From positions 1-64,000 of the forward strand of contig DDCA01000001.1 in assembly GCA_002335175.1 (NCBI GenBank): a DNA stretch of 64,000 bases, written 5' to 3'. Positions 1-7,525 of the stretch are shown one piece after another; positions within the stretch are counted from its first letter, which is position 1, and the number at the start of each line of letters is the position of its first letter. The position numbers and the translations under genes are program-made. The notes beneath the pieces were generated by a model. That model saw nothing but the letters and a program-made list of their open reading frames with translations, was not told where the DNA came from and made no database searches. Source of the DNA: Candidatus Saccharibacteria bacterium UBA2018 (GTDB lineage Bacteria; Patescibacteriota; Saccharimonadia; Saccharimonadales; Saccharimonadaceae).

Positions 1-305
<305 letters not shown>

Positions 306-525
306 TATGTCCTTGTCACTTTTCGTTAATGCTTGCATTAACGGGGGTGGCTAGGTAGACTTGACTGGTAATTGGTGCGTAGGAATACGTAACCGACGTC
401 AATCTTATCGTAGAAAAGATTTGTACATCACTAATCCGTGCTAAACGTCATTGACGCCGAAGCGAGGTTTTAGGTGCCCACTACCGAGAATATGGTAGCC
501 GAAAAGTGCATCCGGGAAACCTCCC
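306..525 (+). other. 23S-5S internal transcribed spacer with processing-type stems
   Basis: This 220-nt spacer has no gene. It contains a hairpin CGTTAATG/CATTAACG at about 324-343. A long-range stem pairs GAGGTTT (464-470) with AAACCTC (517-523) and encloses a smaller CTACC/GGTAG hairpin, just before the 5S. Such helices commonly serve as RNase processing sites in rRNA spacers; that role is inferred. I see no tRNA gene in it. Confidence 0.6.
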
Positions 526-634
526 TTCGGTGCCCATGGCGACGAGGAAATACCTGTTCTCATGCCGAACACAGAAGTCAAGCTCGTCAGCGGCGATTAT
601 ACTGCCACAAGTGGGAAACTAGCACGGTGCCGAA
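526..634 (+). rRNA. rrf: 5S rRNA
   Basis: The family-diagnostic core CATGCCGAACACAGAAGT is at about 560-578. The terminal helix pairs TTCGGTGCC (526-534) with GGTGCCGAA (626-634), giving a mature length near 109 nt. It is co-oriented with the 23S and is followed within 15 nt by a U-tract terminator. A 16-nt piece of it (599-614) recurs at 812-827. Confidence 0.93.
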
Positions 635-644
635 TTATACAAAT

Positions 645-668
645 AACCCTCCTAACCGGAGGGTTTTT
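645..668 (+). terminator. Intrinsic terminator of the rRNA operon
   Basis: An 8-bp stem AACCCTCC/GGAGGGTT has a 5-nt loop and is followed by a T run. It lies 11 nt after the 5S 3' end. Confidence 0.85.
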
Positions 669-836
669 GTTATAATTCGATATCGTTTTATTCCTCACCC
701 GTGCCAGTAGAATCCCGGGCGATTAAGAGGCTACGAAACGAGTAGAAAATATTAGCTTGCTCATATTTTCTCGAGTGAGGACGCCTCGCCATTCAAATTT
801 TAATTTGAATGATACTGCCACAAGTGGAGGCAAGTA
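669..836 (+). other. Intergenic region with inverted repeats and a 5S-derived fragment
   Basis: There is no gene here. Visible are GAGGC (about 728) against GCCTC (about 783), AGAAAATA/TATTTTCT around 744-771, and the near-perfect inverted repeat ATTCAAATT...AATTTGAAT at 791-810. The 16-mer ATACTGCCACAAGTGG at 812-827 is identical to 599-614 within the 5S gene, so this looks like the remnant of a partial rRNA duplication. Confidence 0.5.
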
Positions 837-865
837 TTGACTTTGCACGAAGTTTATGCTAATAT
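837..865 (+). promoter_or_regulatory. Sigma70-type promoter for the 905 gene
   Basis: TTGACT (837-842), a 17-bp spacer and TAATAT (860-865), preceded by TGc (extended -10). It leaves a leader of about 33 nt with no good SD site. The TTTATGCTA stretch around the -10 resembles the promoters at 12673 and 35892. Confidence 0.8.
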
Positions 866-904
866 GAGGTTATAACTAATTAAAACAAAAAGTACCTTCC
901 AACC

Positions 905-1615
905 ATGAGTGAACCCACACCAAACGATTACATCAGAGACATGTCAGACGATATGGCACCAGGTATGTACTCTCACGACGGTACAGGATTTTATGTGCCT
1001 AAGGAATTTGCAGATAGTGTACGCGAAAACGTTGAGCCAAACAAAGCAAGACGTGTACTGCAAGATTATGTTGTTACGATGAGTCGTGCCGAGGGAGAAT
1101 CTTATGACGACTATCGGCAGACTCTTGATAAAAAAGCGTCCGAAGGTTCAAGTACCGACGATGAAGTTCGTAATTACGCAAAGCTTTTCAGACTAGGCGA
1201 AAAAGTAGGACGAGGCGAAGGCCTGGATGAAGATGATTTGCAATACCTCGCCGCGATTGAATCGTACAGAGACGCTATGAGTAAAAGTATGTCTATCGAG
1301 GGTGAAGACCATGGCATGATCGCCGAGATACTCGATAATTTATCCGACACCGGGAAGATAGAATTACTCATCCAAGACTGCGTTAAGGCATTCAATGCTG
1401 CAGATACTGAAGCTGAACAAGCCCAGATTGAAACCATGCTAAGCGAGCTCGAAGACTACAAGTACTTGCTTGAAAATAGTACTTATCCGAGGATCGAGCC
1501 CCACCAACCGAATCCGGATAATACCGACCCTGAACTGGTGATGGTGAACTTATATTTCGCAAAATACTATCCTCATCTTGTCGCTAAAGCTAAAACTCTG
1601 CAGCAAGCAGCGTAG
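905..1615 (+). CDS. Hypothetical acidic soluble protein
   Basis: A 236-residue protein of unknown family. It is rich in Asp and Glu, has no signal peptide or membrane segment, and appears mostly helical. I chose the ATG at 905 because it is the first ATG after a consensus promoter (837-865). The start has no convincing Shine-Dalgarno sequence (context AAGTACCTTCCAACC). The gene stands alone between the rRNA operon and a strong terminator (1630-1658). It is one of several acidic orphan proteins here driven by TTGAC(T/A)/TATGCTA-type promoters (compare 12756 and 35946). No function can be assigned. Confidence 0.8.
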   Translation: MSEPTPNDYIRDMSDDMAPGMYSHDGTGFYVPKEFADSVRENVEPNKARRVLQDYVVTMSRAEGESYDDYRQTLDKKASEGSSTDDEVRNYAKLFRLGEKVGRGEGLDEDDLQYLAAIESYRDAMSKSMSIEGEDHGMIAEILDNLSDTGKIELLIQDCVKAFNAADTEAEQAQIETMLSELEDYKYLLENSTYPRIEPHQPNPDNTDPELVMVNLYFAKYYPHLVAKAKTLQQAA

Positions 1616-1629
1616 TTAGTAACTAGTAA

Positions 1630-1658
1630 CACCCCTCCGAACAGGAGGGGTTTTGTTT
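1630..1658 (+). terminator. Intrinsic terminator after the 905 gene
   Basis: A CACCCCTCC/GGAGGGG stem with a short GAACA loop, followed by TTTTGTTTT. Confidence 0.85.
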
Positions 1659-1695
1659 TGCTTAAAACCGCTCATGGTAAAATATAGAGGTAGTT

Positions 1696-3600
1696 ATGCT
1701 ACCACAATCACAAAAACAAACAGTATCGAAAAAACGCCAAATTCTGAAATGGGGCGCTATTGGCGTTGCTGCAGCGGTAGTCATTATTTATGCGGCTAGC
1801 TTTTTTATTCCACGTCCGGTTACATTAAGCTATAGCGACGAGACATGTGCCTCTGGTTTTACGCTACTGCCAGGTATTCACTCAACATCGGATACATCAC
1901 GCTACAACGTAACGCATCAGAATTCGCTAAAAGTGGGTGGTTTTGAAATTGCGGCACTAAGGACATGCCTTGAGCCAACCAAAGCACCCTCGCCGGGCAC
2001 CATTGTTATCGCAAATGCACCAGGAGGCTGGCTTTTTGCCCGGACTCACTTTAGTGTTACGGCGCCAAAGCTCCCGGCCGCCAAGGTAGCCGCCGTTAAG
2101 GCTGAGGTGCCGGCCACAAAACCGCTGTTAGTACCATTGGACCAACCTGATAGCTTGTTTGAGTATAATCTCGCGGCAAATGATGGTGTGACTAGTTGTT
2201 CGGCCGCAAACAAAGCTCTTGAATGCGAATTGGAGGAGTTGAAGCTTGAGCAAGGTAAAGAGTACGATTACCAGCTGACACGCAGTTTTAAAGGCCAATC
2301 TGTTCAGCCAGTCGGAAATGGATCGTTCAAGACATTGAAAGCCGTTACAGTCACCAAGACGAGTGTAAAAGAGAAGCAGATCATCTACTCAAAGCCAAAA
2401 GAACTAACCATTACAATGGACAAACCTGTGGTAGGGGCTGACGTGAGTCTGAAACGGGTAGCAAACGGTAAGGCGACCGATATTGAAGCAGATGTGTCAG
2501 TGAAGGATAAAATAATTACACTGTTGCTCGCTAAAGACCTGCCACGAGAGAGTTCTTACCGCCTGATGTTGAGGCAAGCCGAAGCGACTGACGGTAGCAC
2601 CATGATTGAACCGCTTACACGTAATTTCACCATTTCGGGTGGTCCGAAAGTCACGAGTGTAAACATTGGCAGCTTTCGAGTCAGCCAGTCCGCCACTGTT
2701 ATTGTGAACTTCGACCAAGCAATTTCTAGTACGCAGTCAGTGAGCAAGTACGTTAGTCTGACTGGCGGAACGGCAACGGTAGCTAGATATACCGCCTCGA
2801 GTATTGCGGTAACATTACAGAATTTGCCGCGCTGCCAGGACTTCACGGTATCAGTTAGAGCAGGATTAAAGAGTAAGTACGACATTGTATCTGATGATTC
2901 GTGGACGTACGGCTCGCGCACCATTTGTCACACGGTTAGTACCATCGGCACTTCACGACAAGGGCGGGCTATCAACGCCTATTACTTCGGCACCAGTGGG
3001 CCGGTTACGCTTTTTGTCGGGGCATTGCACGGTAATGAAGTCAGCTCAAGCCTCATACTACAGGATTGGATTAATGAGCTAGAAGTAAATCCGGGGCGGA
3101 TAGCTAAAAATACCCGAGTCGTTATTGTCCCGGCCGTCAACCCCGATGGCGTCGTTGCCGGGACTCGTAATAATGCCAAGGGTGTCAACTTGAACCGAAA
3201 TTTCCCAACTGACAACTGGGAAAAAGACATTGATGATACGAACGGATTTGTTAAAGGCGGAGGCGGGTCGGCCCCATTGAGTGAGCCTGAAGCAAAAGCC
3301 TTAGCTAACTTGTCAACGGCCTTAAAACCCCGGCTGATGATTTCATACCACGCCGTGGGGAGTGTCGTCATCGGTGATCCTGGCGGCTACTCCGCCGGTT
3401 ACGCAGCAAAATATGCCAGTCTGGTCGGCTACCGCAACGCCACAGGTCAGAGTGCTGCTACGTTTGACTACGGCATCACGGGCTCGTACGAAGACTGGAC
3501 AATCCAAAAAGTCGGCATACCAAGTATGGTAGTTGAATTGGGAAGTTACTCGTTTAGGGACTTTTCCCACCATCGGGCGGCTTTCTGGGCCATGTTGTAG
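1696..3600 (+). CDS. Membrane-anchored M14-family zinc carboxypeptidase
   Basis: A 634-residue protein. A short basic N terminus is followed by a membrane anchor (about 19-37), a long extracytoplasmic beta-rich region (about 40-410) that probably holds Ig-like folds, and a C-terminal M14 peptidase domain. Zinc ligands fit the family: H445-x-x-E448 in an ALHGNE motif, H552 in SYHAVG, the substrate-binding NRNF around R501, and catalytic E614 in VELGS. M14 enzymes remove C-terminal residues from peptides or trim murein peptides; a cell-wall or host-surface substrate is inferred from the anchor. A TGg-TAAAAT box (1678-1683) and GAGG precede the ATG. The next two genes look like the same expression unit. 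Confidence 0.88.
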   Translation: MLPQSQKQTVSKKRQILKWGAIGVAAAVVIIYAASFFIPRPVTLSYSDETCASGFTLLPGIHSTSDTSRYNVTHQNSLKVGGFEIAALRTCLEPTKAPSPGTIVIANAPGGWLFARTHFSVTAPKLPAAKVAAVKAEVPATKPLLVPLDQPDSLFEYNLAANDGVTSCSAANKALECELEELKLEQGKEYDYQLTRSFKGQSVQPVGNGSFKTLKAVTVTKTSVKEKQIIYSKPKELTITMDKPVVGADVSLKRVANGKATDIEADVSVKDKIITLLLAKDLPRESSYRLMLRQAEATDGSTMIEPLTRNFTISGGPKVTSVNIGSFRVSQSATVIVNFDQAISSTQSVSKYVSLTGGTATVARYTASSIAVTLQNLPRCQDFTVSVRAGLKSKYDIVSDDSWTYGSRTICHTVSTIGTSRQGRAINAYYFGTSGPVTLFVGALHGNEVSSSLILQDWINELEVNPGRIAKNTRVVIVPAVNPDGVVAGTRNNAKGVNLNRNFPTDNWEKDIDDTNGFVKGGGGSAPLSEPEAKALANLSTALKPRLMISYHAVGSVVIGDPGGYSAGYAAKYASLVGYRNATGQSAATFDYGITGSYEDWTIQKVGIPSMVVELGSYSFRDFSHHRAAFWAML

Positions 3601-3617
3601 TTTGCTATAGTTAAACC

Positions 3618-4331
3618 ATGTGCAAAGTCTGTTCGGTGGGATATTCGGCCATGAGCTTGGGACTTTTTGCGACCTCGACTACCTCTGTAACCGTTGGCAG
3701 TACAGTCAATCCGGCAGATTATTCGGCCATGCGAGAAACAATTAAACAGATTAGCTTACCGAAAATCGACCAGCCAAAGTGGCTAAAGGATCAGATTGCA
3801 GCCGAAGTTGCCGCTGCTGGCGCCAAACGGGCGCCTGGCGCAGGGATTACAGTCACTTATGATGTAACAACCCGCGGTGCAATTACCTCGAGTCTGAGCG
3901 AATTTAGATTGCTTGCTAACCAAACGCTAAACGATAGCCGCGGTTGGGCGAGAATGAACGTGAGCTTCACAGAAGTTTCCAGTGGCGGTCAATTTACGCT
4001 GGTGTTAGCCGAAGCCAGTCAGGTGCCAACCTTTTCAAGCGCGTGCAGCTCTGAGTACAGCTGTCGGGTTGGACGATACGTTATTATCAACCAAGACCGC
4101 TGGCAGGGAGCAACTCCCAGCTGGAACGGCGGCGGGGGAAGCCTGCGCGATTACCGGCATATGGTGGTAAATCACGAAACCGGCCACTGGCTGGGCCATG
4201 GTCATCGGTCATGCGGCGGAGCCGGCCAGGCTGCACCGGTGATGCAACAGCAGTCGATTGATCTTCAGGGCTGCAAATTCAACCCATGGCCACTCGCGAG
4301 CGAACTCTATTCGCCGCAACTAGGGATTTAA
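3618..4331 (+). CDS. DUF3152-type zinc metalloprotease-like protein
   Basis: A 237-residue protein with the metzincin-like zinc signature HETGHWLGHGH (H186, H190, H196 as ligands). It is followed by a C-G-G-A-G-x-A-A-P-V-M-Q-Q-Q block and a CxxNPWP end, which are features of DUF3152, a family best known from Actinobacteria. A short hydrophobic N terminus suggests export. The start is set by TGc-TATAGT (3606-3611), which ends exactly 6 nt before the ATG, so the mRNA probably starts at the A of ATG. It lies 17 nt after the M14 gene and 3 nt before the next gene. The substrate is unknown. Confidence 0.82.
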   Translation: MCKVCSVGYSAMSLGLFATSTTSVTVGSTVNPADYSAMRETIKQISLPKIDQPKWLKDQIAAEVAAAGAKRAPGAGITVTYDVTTRGAITSSLSEFRLLANQTLNDSRGWARMNVSFTEVSSGGQFTLVLAEASQVPTFSSACSSEYSCRVGRYVIINQDRWQGATPSWNGGGGSLRDYRHMVVNHETGHWLGHGHRSCGGAGQAAPVMQQQSIDLQGCKFNPWPLASELYSPQLGI

Positions 4332-4334
4332 TAG

Positions 4335-5081
4335 ATGAAAATGCCAGTCCGTCCGAGTAAACTATCACAAAACAAACGCTTACTGACCATAGGCGGTCTT
4401 TTACTCGTAATGGGATTCACCGGCATGTGGGCCACGGGCAGCGAGCAGTGGCGAACACTCTCGAAGGATACGGTAAGCCGGCGTAATCAGGCTGATGCAA
4501 ATGTAAAAGCGGCTCTATCGAGTGAAAGCACCAGAGGTGAGCGATTGGAGGCAATTGATCGACTGGCAGCCCTATCGAGCCCAAAAACAGAACATTGTAA
4601 AGCTGACTGGTGGTATGGCTGGCAGCAAAGCGTCTGGCCGGCCTCGCGTGATGCGGCTGAGTCGTGCCGGTCGGCCGCTCGCCGGCTCATGGCTCTAGGA
4701 GAGGCAGGCAGGGACTTAAAACAATACCTGGATGACGAAAAGGCCATAATAGCCCAGCTTGTACACTTAAAAATCGACAGCAAGCAGTCAAAATGGCAAA
4801 CTCAGGCAAGCGATATAGCCGACAATGTGGCAGATAACCTGGCAAAACTCACCGTATCAGCCAGTGTAAAGCCGGTTTTAACAGAGGCGACTACTCGGGT
4901 TAAGGCTATAAGCCAGGCGTGGCAAGCCTTTGAGGCAGCCTCGAAGAAGAAAGACCGCACAGCGTACGAGAAGGCTCTGGCAGGCCTAGATGATGCCTAT
5001 GCCGGGCTAGGAGCCGTTACAGACGCTTCTGATGGGCAACTAAAGGATGCCTTAGAAGAATTTAAGAAGAAAACTTCGTAA
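4335..5081 (+). CDS. Hypothetical membrane-anchored helical protein
   Basis: A 248-residue protein of unknown family. It has a basic N terminus, one membrane segment at about 18-35 (LLTIGGLLLVMGFTGM) and a long extracytoplasmic, mostly alpha-helical domain with heptad-like stretches. The start at 4335 lies 3 nt after the DUF3152 stop, so the two are translationally linked. Two cysteines (in the HCKADWW and ESCRSA regions) could form a disulfide outside the cell. A hairpin terminator follows at 5102-5136. By context it is an accessory of the two upstream envelope peptidases; that is inference only. Confidence 0.78.
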   Translation: MKMPVRPSKLSQNKRLLTIGGLLLVMGFTGMWATGSEQWRTLSKDTVSRRNQADANVKAALSSESTRGERLEAIDRLAALSSPKTEHCKADWWYGWQQSVWPASRDAAESCRSAARRLMALGEAGRDLKQYLDDEKAIIAQLVHLKIDSKQSKWQTQASDIADNVADNLAKLTVSASVKPVLTEATTRVKAISQAWQAFEAASKKKDRTAYEKALAGLDDAYAGLGAVTDASDGQLKDALEEFKKKTS

Positions 5082-5101
5082 ATCCCCGAAAATCAACAAA
5101 A

Positions 5102-5136
5102 AACGACCCGTCTCGCAGAGCAGGTCGTTGTTTAAT
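5102..5136 (+). terminator. Terminator of the envelope peptidase unit
   Basis: An AACGACC/GGTCGTT stem with a 14-nt loop, followed by GTTTAAT. The U tract is modest. Confidence 0.6.
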
Positions 5137-5402
5137 GCGTTTAAATCTAATCTGGATTCAAACAGGTGCCATCTCTGTATTTTATAGCAGTAAACACAGA
5201 AACTGTATCTATAATATAGCACGAAACGCATAAGCACAATACCTTTTAAAACATAAAAACGCACATGGTAAATATTGACATAAAGCATAAGCTATGATAT
5301 GATGCAATCATACACATACCACATATGAGGTTTGTGAGAGTTATTAGGAGGGTCTGACCGGTGTTAGCTGGCCAGACTTTTAATATATAAGGAGCCAAGG
5401 AT
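5137..5402 (+). promoter_or_regulatory. Promoter and about 100-nt structured leader of the KGG gene
   Basis: This stretch has no gene. It carries TTGACA (5275-5280), a 17-bp spacer and TATGAT (5298-5303) with an upstream TGa, close to full consensus. The leader contains a hairpin at 5352-5377 (GTCTG/CAGAC with inner CCGG/CTGG pairs) followed by TTTTAAT, which resembles an intrinsic terminator. An AAGGAG SD site then lies just before the ATG at 5403. An attenuator is possible. The 5137-5270 part holds nothing recognisable. Confidence 0.65.
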
Positions 5403-5615
5403 ATGGCTGGAACTATCGCAGGTGGCAAGAAAGCTGCTGCCAAAAACTTAGCAAAAGACCCGAACTTTTACGCCAAAATTGGTGCAAAAGGTGGTAAAAA
5501 CGGTCGAACTGGTGGCTTTGCCGCTAACCCTGACCTGGCCCGTATTGCCGGTGCCAAAGGTGGTCGTATTTCACGCCGCCGGAAGGCTTCTGACGTAGCT
5601 TCTAAAGCTGCTTAA
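5403..5615 (+). CDS. Small basic KGG-repeat protein
   Basis: A 70-residue, highly basic, Gly/Ala/Lys-rich protein with two GAKGG motifs about 24 residues apart, each followed by Gly/Arg-rich sequence. This matches the KGG repeat seen in stress-induced proteins such as Bacillus GsiB, though with few copies. The composition (Lys and Arg spread through it, few acidic residues) would also suit nucleic-acid binding. A consensus promoter, a strong SD site and its own terminator suggest high expression as a single-gene unit. The function is unproven. Confidence 0.8.
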   Translation: MAGTIAGGKKAAAKNLAKDPNFYAKIGAKGGKNGRTGGFAANPDLARIAGAKGGRISRRRKASDVASKAA

Positions 5616-5631
5616 GAAAAGCCCGCAAAAT

Positions 5632-5664
5632 AAAACACCCCCGGTTTCGGGGGTGTTTTATTTT
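5632..5664 (+). terminator. Strong intrinsic terminator after the KGG gene
   Basis: An AAAACACCCCCG/CGGGGGTGTTTT stem with a TTT loop and a trailing T-rich run. It is nearly symmetric and so may also serve the opposite strand, where the 6149-5676 gene ends about 12 nt away. Confidence 0.9.
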
Positions 5665-5675
5665 GAAGCTACTGC

Positions 5676-6149
5676 TTATACCGAGTAGCGTCGAAGGGCA
5701 CACGTCCGTGCTTCGTTGACGCGCCAAGCTTGGGAGCAAGATAAGCAGCGGTAGGCGAACTTCTTGGTCTGGATACCAGTAGACTGGCAGTTTGGGCAAG
5801 TGCTCCGATCATGAAGCCAGTCCCGGTAGGTATCCATGTCGTGATGGACAATCGAGGCTGGAACCTCAACTCCGTAATGCGGACCTAAGTTATTTCGCAC
5901 CAGTTCCCAGGCGTCACGTTCCATCTTGATGAGATCGATATCACGTTCATATTGTTCGTGTTGTAGGATTGCGTGGGCTGTTTCATGCAGCAGATGGGCA
6001 TCGTGAAAGACGTCGGCCGGGTCGTAAAGAATCATTTTTTCCTTTGGCTGCCACTCAAACTGCTCCCCGACTTCGAAATGAAGCTCAGGGTAGTAAACGG
6101 CCAAGCGTTCAAGCAGCGAGGCGGTCGATGGCACTATAGTAACATCCAT
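5676..6149 (-). CDS. Putative HExxH metallopeptidase with C-terminal zinc ribbon
   Basis: A 157-residue protein with an LLHETAHAILQHE motif (HExxH) in the manner of IrrE/ImmA-like or SprT-like peptidases, then a C-terminal zinc ribbon with CPNC and CLSC pairs. A glutamate-rich helix (EQYERDIDLIKMERDAWE) after the HExxH could supply the third ligand, as in M78 peptidases. I chose the ATG at 6149; it overlaps the 3' end of the upstream kinase gene by 41 nt, so the two are one unit. No helix-turn-helix is visible. The substrate is unknown, and a SprT-like DNA-protein crosslink role is an alternative. Confidence 0.75.
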   Translation of the reverse strand: MDVTIVPSTASLLERLAVYYPELHFEVGEQFEWQPKEKMILYDPADVFHDAHLLHETAHAILQHEQYERDIDLIKMERDAWELVRNNLGPHYGVEVPASIVHHDMDTYRDWLHDRSTCPNCQSTGIQTKKFAYRCLSCSQAWRVNEARTCALRRYSV

Positions 6150-6915
6150 ATAAGACAGCTTCTTCGGGGTTGGCAGCCTGCCTGATAAGCGGCATATATT
6201 TGGCGGGTAAGTGCTCGCGCATAATACCAATCAAGTCGCTATCGAACTTATCGAAATGGGCACCAACACCGCCGCCAATGATAATAACCTCTGGACGGAG
6301 CGCAGGAACTAGCGCCATCAGTCCCACAGCCGTATTTTTCGCTATACGGTACCAAGTCTGTTTGTCAGAAATTTCGCTCGCCATTTTACCGTATGTTTGG
6401 TGAATTGCTTTGCCCGAGGCAAATGTTTCCCAACGTCGAAGAATTCCGTCGTGCTCGAGTACAATTTGGCCGCCTTCTGTTGCTGCAAAAGCCGGGTCTA
6501 TTCGGCCATCTGTAATAATACCGGTTCCGACGCCGGTTCCAATCGTCACATAAAGGCAGACATTGGGGATTGTTTTCAGCAATTTTGTTTCGGCCAAACC
6601 GGCTACGTTGGCATCGTTTTCTACGAAAATCGGCCATTTGTAGCGTTTTGAGAGAATTGCAGCCGCATCAAAACCGCGCCAGCCTAGATTGCCACCCCAC
6701 ACCATGGTCCCGTTAATAATCGTACCCGGTAAGGCTATCGAGAGGGCTTTAATGGATTCGCCCGCTGACATTTTGTCAATTGCCTTGGTCAGATCTGTTA
6801 AGTAGTCTGGAATTTGAGGCGGTGTGGGAAATTTTCGCTGCTTTACGACATGGCCGTCGGCGTCCATCAGCGCAACCAGCGTTTTTGTCCCTCCCGTATC
6901 AACCGCGATAATCAT
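6109..6915 (-). CDS. ROK-family sugar kinase (glucokinase-like)
   Basis: A 268-residue protein with the ATP-binding DTGGTKT near the N terminus, the ROK catalytic ENDAN motif, GTGVGTG and a C-terminal GGGVG. The CxCGxxGC zinc motif of classical ROK kinases and repressors is absent, which resembles polyphosphate or ATP glucokinases. There is no DNA-binding domain, so it is an enzyme rather than a regulator. The start is at 6915, where the protein begins MIIAVDTGG. On this strand TGc-TACACT lies 10 nt upstream with no SD site. The gene diverges from the LPATG gene. The sugar cannot be told from sequence. Confidence 0.85.
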   Translation of the reverse strand: MIIAVDTGGTKTLVALMDADGHVVKQRKFPTPPQIPDYLTDLTKAIDKMSAGESIKALSIALPGTIINGTMVWGGNLGWRGFDAAAILSKRYKWPIFVENDANVAGLAETKLLKTIPNVCLYVTIGTGVGTGIITDGRIDPAFAATEGGQIVLEHDGILRRWETFASGKAIHQTYGKMASEISDKQTWYRIAKNTAVGLMALVPALRPEVIIIGGGVGAHFDKFDSDLIGIMREHLPAKYMPLIRQAANPEEAVLYGCYYSAIDRLAA

Positions 6916-7006
6916 AGCTACTAAAAGTGTAGCAGCCTCGGCGGTAACTTGCGAGTTTTTGCCTGGAACGCTATAGTATTGCATAGTAATGCGAGGAAGT
7001 GAGATT

Positions 7007-7411
7007 ATGGGACGAAACAGCTCTGAAACAGGCTCATTAGCTAGTTATATTATCGTTGGCGTACTACTGATGGTGGTACTCGTCAGCGGGTTGTACGGCG
7101 TGCAGCGCTATAACCAATCACAAGAGGGCAATAAAGAGACGGGTACCAACGAGCCCGCCACTAACGGCAAAGACACAACGAGCGACGACCAGACATCTGA
7201 CAAGCCAGCCGACAATCAATCACCAGTCGATGACGGCTCTTCAAATGTACCCGCAACAGATGACGCGGATCAAACTGAAGAAACTTCAACGACTGCTGAG
7301 GAAGATTTGCCTGCCACGGGCCCCGGTGACGTACTTGCCACTGCGGGCATAATCGCAGTCGTTACCTATGCTGCGGTTTCATACGTGCAGTCCCGCCGCT
7401 TCCACTACTAG
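7007..7411 (+). CDS. Sortase-substrate-like surface protein with LPATG signal
   Basis: A 134-residue protein with an N-terminal membrane segment (about 9-29), a disordered spacer rich in Thr, Asp, Asn, Pro and Ser (about 35-98), and a C-terminal cell-wall sorting signal: LPATG at 101-105, a hydrophobic stretch and a terminal RR cluster. Class A-type sortases cleave LPxTG between T and G and attach the protein to the wall or to pilins. The start at 7007 is chosen for the AGGAAG site 7 nt upstream; an ATG at 6989 is possible. No sortase gene is in the window. The spacer looks like a stalk rather than a folded domain. Confidence 0.82.
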   Translation: MGRNSSETGSLASYIIVGVLLMVVLVSGLYGVQRYNQSQEGNKETGTNEPATNGKDTTSDDQTSDKPADNQSPVDDGSSNVPATDDADQTEETSTTAEEDLPATGPGDVLATAGIIAVVTYAAVSYVQSRRFHY

Positions 7412-7525
7412 ACTTCTCGGGACGATAAGAGTATAATTACCTCCAGTCACCGCGAGGTTGGATACTTTCTCCCAAACGTCCGACCAAGCGACTAATATTA
7501 CGTAAGCAAGGAGTTTATTACCCAT
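7412..7525 (+). promoter_or_regulatory. Promoter and leader of rpsA
   Basis: TATAAT is at 7432-7437. The leader of about 80 nt contains an ACCTC/GAGGT hairpin (about 7440-7459) and ends in AAGGAG. The length suggests room for translational control, which is common for ribosomal protein genes. No known leader motif is recognised. Confidence 0.5.
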
